Below, piece by piece: positions 34,868 through 49,845 of a stretch of 64,000 nucleotides of DNA (the first letter of the stretch is position 1; each line of letters starts with the position of its first letter). This stretch comes from Henckelia pumila (taxonomy: Eukaryota > Streptophyta > Magnoliopsida > Lamiales > Gesneriaceae), in assembly GCF_033568475.1 (NCBI RefSeq), contig NC_133121.1, positions 133,022,375-133,086,374 on the forward strand, read 5' to 3'. The translations under genes and the position numbers were made by a program. Below the pieces are notes generated by a model, which saw only the letters and a program-made list of their open reading frames with translations, did no database searches and had not been told where the DNA came from.

Positions 34868-36268
34868 TGTCTGTGAAAAATTCCTCGCAAGCGTACGAGT
34901 GTCAAGTTTTAATATAGTGAATAATTCAGATATCGATCCCACAGGGAGTAAAATAAAAATATTAGTTCTTGTAATTAGAATAGTCTAAACTTTATTTAGA
35001 AAATAAAATTTTGAGAATTTTGCAGTAAAATAAATAATCAGAATGATTTGATAGCACGCACACAACTTTCAGGAATAATCAATCAGAGAAAAATGGTCTA
35101 GAGGATAGGATTTCACCTGGTTTCAACAACAATCAATCCTAATTAATTAATCTTCATGAATTCCAAGTAATTATAGTCAAGAACACTTAAGTGTATTATT
35201 CACTCTCCCGAGTGCCGAATAAAATATATCAACTACAATTCAATTCCAATATCCCTATTAAGAATCTACTTGCAGTGATCAATTCAAAACTATGTTCTCT
35301 TTAAAAGCTCTATTAAAGTTATAAGCTCTCCCGAGTCAGATAAACAATTAATAGTGTAATTTCTATTTGACCTATTCAAAATCTCCTCTCCCGAGTGCCA
35401 GATTTCAAATAAATATAACAAATCAATTATTGATCAGATAATTGAAAAGACAATCAATTCTAGAAAAAACAATTAATCTAGAAGAAACTCAATTCAATAA
35501 AATCAAAAATTCATGAAAGTGTCTACACCAGGTTCCATCCGACCTCTAGACTCTAAAAAATTAGTTCATAATAAAATTCTAAAAACAATAAATAATAAAT
35601 CCAAACATGTTCAGAAATAAATAAATAAAAAATAAAGAAATCAAATCCGTCGTCGACGCCGTGTCCGATCGATCAGACTCCGTCTTTGTTCTTCATATTA
35701 AGCTCCAAATTCCTTCCCAGAAATTCGCGATCAATCTCTCTGATGTGTACTGTGTAATTGTTGTGGCGGCTACTCTCTATGTCAGACAAAATTCCTTTTA
35801 TAGCATATATGAAAAGCCCAGTAAAAAGCCCATGAAATATTAAAAATTTCCTTTCGATAAAAATTTCCAAGTCAGAATTGGCGACGAGCAGGCACTCCTC
35901 AATCCAAGCGGGCGCATTCAATCTTCTGTTCTCCTTTCTCACGTTTCACTTAACAAGCGTGATAGCTTTCCCTTGAGCGCTAAGTTTTAGCGCCATCAAA
36001 TTTCTTAGCCCATTAACAAAAAGCCCATGACTATTCTTTTCTCTGTACGTTGTTTTCTCTTCAATTTTCTTTCTTCTTTTCTTTTCCTTTTCTCTTTTAA
36101 TTCTTCTTCCACTCCTCTCCAAATAATTCAATAATTATTCTTTTCTTCACAAAATTCCATAATTTACTGTAAACACAAAAACACTAAAATACCCACATAA
36201 ATCTGCTCGAAACAAATATTTAACAATTAAAATCATAACTAAATTAAGTGTATAAAATACACTTATCA
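34868..36268 (-). repeat. LTR C (5' LTR)
   Basis: Begins TGTCTGTGAAAAATTCC and ends ACACTTATCA, followed by CAAGC. Minus-strand TATAAAAGG at 35794-35802 is the likely promoter. Confidence 0.9.
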
Positions 36269-36273
36269 CAAGC

Positions 36274-39200
36274 TCCCACCAATATACTTGACTGGAACAT
36301 TTCACAGTACACAGACATATGGAAACGCTTCCTATACCGTCCCGAAATTCAGCAGTTGCAAGCGTCTGGTATAACTCGACTCGGAGTCTTTGATGATACC
36401 ATCATTGCATACCAACTTTCCAAGGTTAATCACACTGATCATGGGACTAAATCCCAACGGATTCTCAATAGTCAAATAGCTTCCCTTGCTGAACTCATCA
36501 GGCTCAGCAATGAAAAGACTAATTCGTCGATTCCCTAGCCGATCCTGGGAAACACTTGTCCTTTAATAACTGGTCACACAACGCTCCTGAGTGTCGTCAT
36601 AGCTGAAACGTAATACCTCTGACAAACAGTATACACGGATGTGACTTACTAACTTGAAAGAACAAAGTCGCTGCATCGCTGTCTTGCGAAGTCTTAAATT
36701 CCCACAACAATCTTGTTGACTACTAAGTCGATCAACGACTGCTTCGATCATTTCCAAGATCTCACGCACCACATGCTAAAATTTAGTGACACCCCCTGCT
36801 GGATCTCGAAATTAGATCCCAGCTAATGTCACACCTCGCGATCATACAACTGATGTCCATATGAGTATCCAATCCTCGTTGGATCCCAAACTCCAATGGT
36901 ACACTTAAGACATCATCACAACAGCACTATCCTGGAAGTTACCAATTCCTTCACTTGTGTCTCCTGCCAAGTTAACCCCTAACTTGACCCTTCAAGTCAA
37001 TTGAAACCCTTTGGTGAATTCATCTCCGGCAAACCTATAGATTCCAAGCACCACCTGCTCCGAGACTGTACCAAGTACTCATCTCTTAAGCATTGAACGA
37101 CAAAATACTATCCCAAGTATTTCTCTATTGCTACATCCAAATCATCACCGATTGGACTTACTAATCGACCTCGTTGATTTACTGATTGATACTCACACTT
37201 ATCAAATCAGATAACCACTGATCGTCAACACCTAAGTGGCTCGATCAATTACTCTTGACTCGACTTTTCCAAGTCTACTATTCCAAACACTGGATTACTC
37301 AAAACTCTCTGGTTTCAACAAACCCGCGCTTGGTAACCGAACCATAGCTATTAGTAATCTAATGACACAATCTCGTGTCTTATTACTGACATCTACCTTG
37401 TACACTGACTTAATCAATCTAACTCTGACAAAGTTAGCCAATAGTCACTAGTCGTCATTAGCACAAATCCAGCGCTGTCTTAGCACTACTACTTGTTGTT
37501 TTGTTCACTCGAGATGAACATCATGATTCGTCAAGTTCAAGAAGCATAACTAACGAATACCAAAGATCTTCACAATCTTCGAACATGCTCCGGATCAAAT
37601 CCCTTGCTAAGACTGTACGACAATTCAAGACTTAGGGTAGCTTACCTCGATAACCCACCTGGACAACCACCAAGGCTTCACGGGTATAGGCCATGCTTCC
37701 CTCAGATCTCAATAATCCTTGTACAATACTTATCATATGATCCAACACTTGATTAAATTCAATCATCATGAAGTAATTCTCGTATTCGAGTCGAAGTCTC
37801 GAAACTGCATCCCATCCTGGATCCTGGATAATTCCTATCATAAGGAAACTTTATCCACAATTCTGATGACAACCACAAGTCATTGCTGGTAGAATTCCAT
37901 CCACCTACTAGATCCACACGTCTAGTAGTAATCATCGGTCAAAAATTAAATCTATCTGCTCAGAGCACACACTTGTCAAGGAAATCCCTCCAAGACTGGT
38001 TCTTATAGCAGAACACTATTACTGATATCTCTGACACACCAGACGATATCGAACCATCAATATCAAACCTGTGATATCTAATCCAAGGTCATACCCTGTT
38101 GTGACTATCACCAAATCCCTAGACTGAGTAGCCTTCCCACCGCCATCTCCTGAAGCACAAAAAGGCTCCCAGGTAATCCTCTGAAGTGCAAAGACTCCCA
38201 GAGTAACACTGGCATAAGGTCGCGCCCCATCACGTCTAGTCATGGTCATAGTCCACAACACTCGGCATATACTTGACCTGGCATCCTGATGAAATCCTAT
38301 CATCACAAGTCTCAACCTAACAAAGGTCAGACAGTACACTGTTCTAAGGAAACAACCTAGAACAAAGCCCAATGTCCGAAAACGAACAATATTCCCATGC
38401 CTCTAGATGAGTCCACCCATCGCTGGCACTATCTTAGTCCACTGACTAACTAGGTCAATCATAGGAAAACACCTAGACTAACCGCAAGTCAACAATCACC
38501 GTTGGCCCTACTCAAATCCCATGAGTCACCACAGCTGAACACAAATCAACTAGGATCAATGCTAAACTTAGCAAAACATCCAATCATCCACGAATTGCAA
38601 GATTAATAAAACATGTATCATTGCTTCAAGTTATGTACAATTTCTTTATTACAATCCCATTTAATACATACAGTATTCGAAATACAATGAAAATTGTACA
38701 ACTCAACTATTGACATGATACAATCAAAGTATGATGATTCTTTACAACTGAAATACTGTTTACCATTACAACAATACAGTATTTAAATCATCGTACTAGT
38801 CTTCGTTCCTTGAGCATGAAGCTTCTAATAGACACGCGCATCGATACAAGCATACTTCCGTCCAAGTCTCTCTACATGTCCTCCCGCAAAGAACTCCGGA
38901 GAAATGGCACGTGTTAGCTAACCAGCTATGCTCTGCGTCAGTGCATGTCAATCGACCTCTTCTGCTCACGATCTACCGTCAGCTTTCTTCTTGTAACTAA
39001 ATCATGCTTTTGAACATTAAGTTTCCCGTATGCCTACCGAACGCATCGATACACGCATACCGGCAAAACTATGTTCTGCATGAATCAAACGACAATCTCT
39101 CCAAGTACGAGTGGAGAATTTCTTCGGACTGGAACCACATGGGTTATTACACACCATTCGTTCCAAAAAGCCCTCAGAGATATCTGACGTGATATTCTCT

Positions 39201-39450
39201 TTCTTCTCTCCCAGGCTTCTCCTGCTGGAATTCATATGTTCTTCGATCAGCATCCCAATGCCTCAGATGATGAACTGTAGTCGGCATATTCATGCTACTA
39301 CCGGTATTCTCATCACTGTTGCATTCCTTATAGCGAAGACTTATGCTGCAAACCTTGGCAATGAAGAACCAAATAATCCTTAGGTCTCACCATTCCTACA
39401 AGGATAATCCAAAGTCTCAGTACTATATCCCAAGTCTCTTGCATGTATAT
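36274..39450. other. interior of the LARD-like element, 5' part
   Basis: About 3.2 kb between the Athila-like insertion and the PBS. Short ORFs exist on both strands but none shows gag, protease, RT or integrase motifs. No repeat structure was noticed. Confidence 0.55.
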
Positions 39451-39462
39451 GCTCTGATACCA
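39451..39462 (-). other. primer-binding site (initiator tRNA-Met) of the LARD-like element
   Basis: The minus strand reads TGGTATCAGAGC, the full 12-nt match expected for plant initiator tRNA-Met, separated from the LTR by 5 nt. Confidence 0.92.
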
Positions 39463-39467
39463 ATAAA

Positions 39468-40885
39468 TGTAGTGACCCAACCCGGATCCACTACCTAATC
39501 AGAGTTTAGGAGCATAATTAAACATGCATTAAATAAAGTGTTGCGGAAGACTTAAATAAAAGCAGACCGGCAGAATACAACCGGTTAAATAAATTCGATT
39601 ATACAACCCAATCGAATAAATAAGCTAAAGGTAAAGACCTACAGCTAATCCTGCTGTCCTCACTGGTCTCTGGCTACTCCAAGCCTCTGGTGCTCAATCC
39701 TGCACCTACAACTGCCCCGTTAAATGGGGTGTCCAGACATACAGAAACACTGGACGTGAGCTCTAAGCTCAATATGAAAGCAATGATATATATAATATAT
39801 GCAACACATAAGTGACTTTAAAATCAAAGGTTAAATCACTTTGCTCCTGGCGCCTGGAATACACAGTACCGGGCAAGAGAGCGACTCCGCGTGGTACTCG
39901 TATATTCCCAAGACACGAATCCTCAGGAAGAATCGCCTCGACTGATGGAAACTGTCATGACTCACATCGTACTCGATGTAGTCTCCGTAAAAACATATGC
40001 ATGTGCTAAAACCGTAAAACATGGTAAAACATATAGCACATACTCATGCAACATATAATATATATCATGCTGGCCATCTCAGTCAGTACTTACGTACCTC
40101 ACTACAGGCAAATCCTAGCAGTCCTACTCTAGGTTCCAAGCCTATCAACAACTCTACAATGCAAATATCCATGCATCATTCAATAAGCTCTAAAAGCCTT
40201 AATTAAGCTATTGCATACTCCTAAATAATTTAAGGAGACCATAGCTATACCTGCGTCCGTCGTCAGCCCACTGATGGCGACTATCCCGCAACTAGGGGCA
40301 CACCCCTGCTGCAGCTCCACAGCTTCGAGCACTGCTCCGCTACACGAGCACTGCCCCGCTACTATGTCAGACACTGTCTGACTATACTAAAATATATTTC
40401 CTACTCCAACTCTAAAATAAGAGTACGCAAAGCCCAAAATAGAGCTACTAGAGCGAAGGAGAGGAATTCGGAATTGGCAAGAAATGAGAAGCTCGGACCC
40501 TATATTTATAGACGTCGATCGGAAGTTCCGTTCCTCGATCGGACGTTCCGTTCTGGCAGATCGGAAGCTCTGTTCCCCGATCGGACGTTTCGTTCGCCAC
40601 GTGTCAATTCGGTCCACATGCAACCACACACCTGTCACCGACAGTCATCGAAAGCTCCGTTCTTGATCGGACGTTCCGATCGTCGATCGGACGCTCCGAT
40701 TCTGGATCGTTGCTTCCGATCCCACTCGAGTCTTGGGACCCTCTAAGGCAATTTCGATTGTCCTGGATCCATTTCTGGGCTCCGTTAATCCTTCTGGAAT
40801 TTTCTTAATCATGTTTTAATTAACCCAAACATGATTACATGAATAATTACTCACTAATCGTTAATCACGGATACGGGTCACTACA
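39468..40885 (-). repeat. 5' LTR of the LARD-like element (1418 bp)
   Basis: TGTAGTGACC...GGGTCACTACA: the first and last 10 bases are inverted repeats of each other. Minus-strand TATAAATA is at 40503-40510. A cluster of GATCGGA(A/C)G(T/C)TCCG words lies at 40517-40720. Confidence 0.93.
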
Positions 40886-41504
40886 AAAAAATGATTATTT
40901 TCTGTTTTTTTATAATTTTTTTGACCCAAATCTTAGATTAAATTTTTTACCTCATCTACACAATTTATAAAATGTATTTTTCTCACGAGTCACAAGTATA
41001 ATGCTTTTTAATTTTGATTAACAACATTACAATTTATATTTACTTGTTTAATTTCATATTTCAAATTCTTAACAAAACCCACAATTTCAGCAAATTTCAG
41101 GGTTTAGGGTTAATTTTTTTCCTTCAATGTTGGTCAATTATTAAATTGTTTTTAGATTTTGTGTTGTTTTTATAATTAAGAGTAAATATAATTTGCTTAT
41201 TTTTTTAATGTAAAGTGTACATTTTCTATAAATTTGCTTTTGATTTCGGATTATGTACGCAATGTTTTTCATCATTTTTTTAACATTTTTTCATAAAATA
41301 AATGTGCTTCCAATCGTGTGTAGTTTGTGTTCGAACTAAGACACGTACATTATTTATGGTTCCCGATTAACTTTTTTTTTTTGCATAATTATAATGCCTA
41401 CACTCAATCAAATTCCTAACTCCGCCTCTGAGTTGAAAGATTACGGGAAAAAAAATAAAGGTAGGGAGGGAAATAAATTTTTTTTATCAAAAATCTTCAC
41501 CAAT
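40886..41504. other. CACTA-like interior, right part
   Basis: AT-rich and T-rich, with no gene seen. A single TTTAGGG-type pair (about 41100) is too short to be telomeric. Confidence 0.45.
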
Positions 41505-41712
41505 CTTTTGGCGACGTGGGATATATGAAAAGTTCAATTTTAGGTTAGCCTTCCACGACGCGGTCACATTTTCACGTTGCCAAATGAACGAAAATAAAAG
41601 CGGGGAATTTTCCCACCACCACTATATTGTTTGGTGACGCTGAGCTTTTGAAGTGTAGCTAAATGATTACATTTCGCGACGTTTGTTATTTTGTGCGTCG
41701 CAAAATATCAAA
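41505..41712 (-). mobile_element. GCGACG-rich segment, probable right end of the CACTA-like element
   Basis: GGCGACGTGG, CACGACGCGG, GGTGACGC, TTCGCGACG and GTGCGTCGC words mirror the subterminal region at 20330-20625. The terminal TTTCTTGTAGTG is not found, so the end is lost or mutated. Confidence 0.5.
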
Positions 41713-42443
41713 ATTATATGAGCATGCAATAAAATTTGCTACTTCTTTATTTGTTTATCTTTTAAAAAATAAAAAAAATTTGGCCGCTCATTATAAGTTA
41801 TAACCGATTTTGGAAACTAGCTATTGTAGGTTTTCCCTAACCAAATTAATTACTGCAAGGTCTACAATGTTAAGATTTAATTATTTTCTTGAACTTGAAA
41901 TTATTATAATATGCTTCATATATATTATGTTAAATTAATTGTGGTGTGCGGCATGCATAAACCCAATAAATATAATTCACGAGGTCAGAACTATATATTT
42001 GACGTGACGGTGAAGCCAAACTTTTTTTATGGAGACGAAAACGTACCAGATATATATAATAATGTTCGCAAGATGAAATTATGTTGGGATGAAATATCTA
42101 ATAAATATATGATAAAAATTAAAAAAAAATGCTAGCTCATTCATTTAATCAACAAAGGATTAATGGATCAAGGAAAATAATATATATATATATATATAGA
42201 GAAATTACATAGTTTATTTATACGTACACTAATATATATATTTATCTCAATACAGTTGGATACATATGTGCCTTTACACAAGGAATTAAAAAATTGTGTG
42301 ATCACAATTATTTTTGTGATTGAATTTATAAAGCATGCAAGCATCTGCCGATCGATCACGCATTCCGAAATATTATTGCATCGATCGATATTCTGCCTCA
42401 GTAATTCAACCAATTCTTGATATATTCATTTATAATCACAAGT
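41713..42443. other. 3' flank of the isochorismate synthase gene
   Basis: AT-rich; a (TA)n run lies at about 42179-42199. No supported ORF. Confidence 0.5.
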
Positions 42444-45954
<3,511 letters not shown>

Positions 45955-46063
45955 GGATTCAAATGACAGCTTTTGACACTGTTTGATATGTGTTTCTGTG
46001 TGCTTTGGCGTATATCTTTCTTGCCAAAGCTGTGAGCAATAGAGAATATGGAACTTGGATTGG

Positions 46064-46071
46064 TATTTATA
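46064..46071 (-). promoter_or_regulatory. TATA box of the isochorismate synthase gene
   Basis: The minus strand reads TATAAATA within TTGTATAAATACC, about 110 bp before the start codon at 45954. Confidence 0.65.
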
Positions 46072-46180
46072 CAAGTAAAAAAGCTTTGCTTTAAGCTCAA
46101 ATTCACGCCACACCTGACTTAAAGTCATTAAGTTTTAATAATTCTCAGACTACTTGTAGTTTAATTTATTGATAATATCA

Positions 46181-46478
46181 TTGACTAGTCATGCTCACGC
46201 TAATATTGAATATATTATAGCACACCTCACACAAACAGATCTAGAGAGATCAAGATAATTAAATCATGTACCTTTTTTCTTTGGGTAGAAATCTGATTAA
46301 ATCAAACAATTTCAATTGCGGATTGTGGCGGATTTCAGATACTATAAAGATCAAAATTCATTTATCAAATCTTTTTTGTAAATTAAATTTAAGTTAACCC
46401 AAGGACATTTAGGTCAACTTTTCATTTTGCATTCAAACTTACCCTTCCTAGTGTACTTCTATACACTTGGAGGGTCAA
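46181..46478 (-). promoter_or_regulatory. W-box cluster upstream of isochorismate synthase
   Basis: TTGACC on the minus strand at 46412-46417 and 46473-46478, each preceded by AAAAG, and TTGACT on the plus strand at 46181-46186 inside the palindrome TGACTAGTCA. W-boxes bind WRKY factors, and ICS1 in Arabidopsis is a WRKY-regulated immune gene. Core motifs are short and occur by chance, so function is inferred. Confidence 0.35.
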
Positions 46479-47908
46479 CTTTTAAAAAAAAAAAAAAATT
46501 TGATCAAATCTAATATCTCGCGATACCGTAAGGTGAATTTCGAATCCATCACGATTCGATTAATTAAAGTTTTATATTTAAACTTGTTTAATTAGTACGT
46601 AACTTATAATGTAAAATTTCAATTTTTTTATTAAATGAAGCCATTTTTAATATTTTTCTTCAAATCTTTTGATTTTCTCACATTAATTAATATATTTCTC
46701 AGATCAATGATATACGAGTAGCATAATTGTAACACGACTAGACACTAGTGTACGATACAAAGTAAAAGTTGTTATATAGCCAAAATGCATACATACAACC
46801 CAATATAATATATATTTATATATATAATCCAACAAAAGTAAAATATGTTACGCGGAATTATATTAAAGAAATATTTAGAAAATTATATATTGGTCAACAA
46901 AAGATTATATTGATCGATCATTCCAAAAGGGATATCTTGACATTATGTAACTTGTAATACTCGGTTCCCCCATTAGACCGCCCTTTCCTTTTTTGGAACA
47001 TTTTTTGTGACTTAGTGGAAAGCGTAATCGGTTACACAAACAATTTGTATTTTTTTTTTGAATTTATTGAGTCTTTTTGGCCTGCATGCATGCCATGCCA
47101 TGCTACACACATAAACAATTTGTATTTTTTTTTTGAATTTATTGAGTCTTTTTGGCCTGCATGCATGCCATGCTACACACATACAAGAATTTTTTTTTAA
47201 AAAAAAAAAAAAAAAAAGCATGGTCCACTCCAGGTAGCATTGGTCATCTGCTGTTGTCTTTTGTTGATTCCAGGATTAGTTAATTTATATATGATTGTAT
47301 ATTATTTGACTAAAATCATATTGAAATAATATTTTGGACAGAAAATTGTATTTTTTAAAGCAGTGTCTCATTTGGTGGCTGTAAAAGAAATAAATCCAGG
47401 ATCAGTCATTTTTGACTTGGATTCATTTAATTTGGCGCAAATGTGACCAAACTATCTTCCGAGAAAGCAGCGATATGTATATATAGATCGAACGTTATCT
47501 AAGGCACATCCAACCTCAGTCTTCGTGAAATAAAAAAATCGAATAATTTTGATTCACGAGATTGAATTATTATTATTTTTTTATTGAGTAAGTGGATTTT
47601 TGTTACAATTGGGTTTCGAACTCGAGACATCGTCCTACACTTGAATTAATTCAGTGCGTAACTTTTGTTAAACATACCCGATAGGCGATCGAACTCATAA
47701 TGGTTAATTAGGTTTTATGTTAAAATATGCATGGTCGGTCATATTTTGCATATCTTCAGGGCTACGTGCAGATAATCTAGATATATCTGATTAATTACTT
47801 TCCTTACTTTGTAAGGAAGTGTAGGTGTAATAAGATCGAGGTTCAAGTTTAGTCCACCTTTTTGTTTAATTTTACTGATAGGAGTCAGCCAAAACCCCGA
47901 GGTGGTCT

Positions 47909-47961
<53 letters not shown>

Positions 47962-48675
47962 TTATGGAAGCAATAATGCATTATTGGGCTGTATTTTGTT
48001 GAACATGTTACCATATCAATGAGAGCTTTAATTTATTATTGTTTATTATCTATATTTTACGATTCAATTATTGAATTACACGTGCATGTGGAAAGTTTTC
48101 ACTCTACAAGGGTTCGCACATTCTACGAATTTAATTTGTTTTTGCATTTTGTCGACACAGTTTTATTTTGGTTTTAATATTTTAAAAAATCCATCATTTT
48201 AGCCGGGACGTCCGGTAAATATCTAGCAATATATATATTTTTAGTTAATTCAATTGATTCAAACGAAATTAAAGTTAGGCTCTTTGAACCCAGCTTTGAT
48301 TCAAAAGATATTAATTTGGTTATTAATTATGTGGTGCTCTTCTTTAATAAAATATAAGATACTAAGATATAACTAACGTGATTGATATTGATATTTAACC
48401 AACATATTCATGATTATTTTTATGAAATTAAACAAAGACAAGGCATCGATATATGTACTCACTCCTTTGATTTTGGATCAATTTAGACTGAACATGTTAT
48501 TTATTAGAGGCACTTGAAGCGTTAAGAAAATAAATGGAATCTATCATGTTCGATAAATTAAATTATAACATATTAAGGGATCGGACGTTCGATATTCCAT
48601 TAATCTTGTAAGGAATATAATTAAACAGTCAAATTCGGTTTATGTAAAAACAAGGAACTAAGACTATCATCAAAA

Positions 48676-48706
<31 letters not shown>

Positions 48707-49261
48707 CAAACAAGTAAATATCAAAAAATACATACACATATACATATATGTGCGTGTTTGTGTGTATATTCTATATATACTAGTCGCGCTTGCACATGCA
48801 TTGCGTGTGTGATGAAAATATGAATGTTATTTATTCTATATATATATATATATATATTATATTTTTGTTTCAAATCAATTTACATTTGAAAATACAATTA
48901 AGGAACACAAATGGAGAAAATCATGGACGAAATAAGTTTAATAAAGATAGAGATTTTGTTCTATTTTTTTGGTTTTTTTGAAGGATATTTAGATATTTCT
49001 TCATGAGCTTCACCAAATAATTTTAATTTGGTTACTAAGTAGTATATTTTTATTTCAAATAAATTTAAATTTAAAAATAAAATGAAGGCACACAAATGGA
49101 GAAAATCATGAAAAAATGAAGTTTAAAATAAAGATAGAGATTTTGTTCTCTATTTTGTTTATTGAAGGGTATTTTAGACATTTTTTTTTGTTTCACCAAA
49201 TTAATTTTTTTTAAAGGTTCACCAAATTAATTTTAATTCGGTTACTGTGGTGCTCTACTTT

Positions 49262-49300
<39 letters not shown>
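46479..49300. other. gene-free DNA with simple repeats
   Basis: A 75-bp tandem duplication at 47037-47186 (CAATTTGTATTTTTTTTTTG, then GGCCTGCATGCATGCCATG). Poly-A at about 47198-47217. (TA)n at about 47918-47957. A-run then (CA)n at 48674-48710. A degenerate direct duplication of about 190 bp (CACAAATGGAGAAAATCATG at about 48907 and 49090). (TA)n at 49268-49300. No gene was seen. Confidence 0.6.
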
Positions 49301-49303
<3 letters not shown>

Positions 49304-49459
49304 TTTCAGCTGTCCAACCAATGATGCTCAACTCGTCTCCGACAACTAAAACCCGGTAGTGGGTTTTAGTGATACGAAATTTTTTTAAAAAAACAACTAA
49401 AACCCGGTAATGGGTTTTAGTGGTCGGAGACGAGTTGGGCAGGAATAGTTGGGCAGCTG

Positions 49460-49464
<5 letters not shown>
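49301..49464. mobile_element. palindromic element between TA runs
   Basis: The arm at 49301-49371 (CAGCTGTCCAACC, CAACTCGTCTCCGAC, ACTAAAACCCGGTAGTGGGT) is mirrored at 49395-49464, with few mismatches and a spacer of about 24 nt. Each arm contains its own smaller palindrome AAAACCCGGTA.TGGGTTTT. (TA)n runs border both sides. Fold-back MITE-like. Confidence 0.75.
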
Positions 49465-49505
<41 letters not shown>

Positions 49506-49673
49506 AATATTAATGCAAATAGTCCATCTCGCCAGCGGTAATCAAGTTGTCTTATATCATATATATTCATTTTTTTAATAAAAAAAATATTTGTCAAATT
49601 AAGGCGCTCCTCTATTTTCATATGACTTATTAAAGGGAAAAAAAAACAAGCAGTTAATAAATTTGTAATCATA

Positions 49674-49845
49674 ATGCTACATGTACACTGAGAGTTACAC
49701 GTTAGGTTACACATTACACTTGAAATTACATGATTATCCTACATGAATTTTTGAAAGATTTTTTCCAAATAAAGTGTAGGGATAATCATGTAATTTCAAG
49801 TGTAATGTGTAACCTAACGTGTAACCCTCAGTGTACATGTAGCAT
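49674..49845. mobile_element. hairpin MITE-like element (172 bp)
   Basis: The left arm ATGCTACATGTACACTGAGA continues through GTTACACGTTAGGTTACACA to about 49743. It is mirrored almost perfectly by the right arm ending AGTGTACATGTAGCAT. Only about 35 nt separate the arms. A related phrase (GTGTAACCCTCGTTGTACGTG) lies in isochorismate synthase intron 11 at about 42787. No coding sequence. Confidence 0.85.

Larger units (their letters stand above)
25381..36268 (-). mobile_element. Athila-like Ty3/gypsy complex with three LTRs
   Basis: Three LTR copies (A 25381-26773, B 28318-29717, C 34868-36268) share AATTCCTCGCAAGCGTACGA-like starts and end ATACACTTATCA. Only C has a PBS. A and B are each followed by the same polypurine tract and about 1.5 kb of homologous 3' interior. 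The complete interior between B and C has gag and protease but no RT or integrase. The order is A, truncated interior, B, interior, C. The outer flanks form an imperfect 5-bp duplication, so the whole complex probably behaves as one insertion. Confidence 0.85.
23218..40885 (-). mobile_element. LTR retrotransposon with coding-poor interior (LARD-like), carrying a nested element
   Basis: LTRs at 23218-24578 and 39468-40885 share TGTAG(C/T)GACC starts and extended near-identity. The right LTR ends GGGTCACTACA. An initiator-Met PBS lies inside the right LTR, so the element reads on the minus strand. It sits in an A-run: AAAAAA precedes 23218 and follows 40885, so a 5-bp duplication is plausible but not distinctive. 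Outside the nested Athila-like insertion (25381-36268) the interior is about 4 kb with no recognisable gag or pol. Confidence 0.88.

Noticed and set aside
40879-40895. CACTACAAAAAAA resembling a CACTA transposon terminus
   Set aside because: It is the end of the LTR (GGGTCACTACA) running into the A-rich target; the LTR structure explains it fully.
41096-41116. GGGTTTAGGGTT, telomere-like
   Set aside because: Fewer than two TTTAGGG units; no interstitial telomere array.
47012-47221. ORFs with repeated MACRPKRLNKF-like peptide
   Set aside because: Created by the 75-bp tandem duplication; no gene context.
49268-49502. Long TA runs as an AT-rich origin or scaffold element
   Set aside because: Ordinary microsatellites around a fold-back element; no further support.
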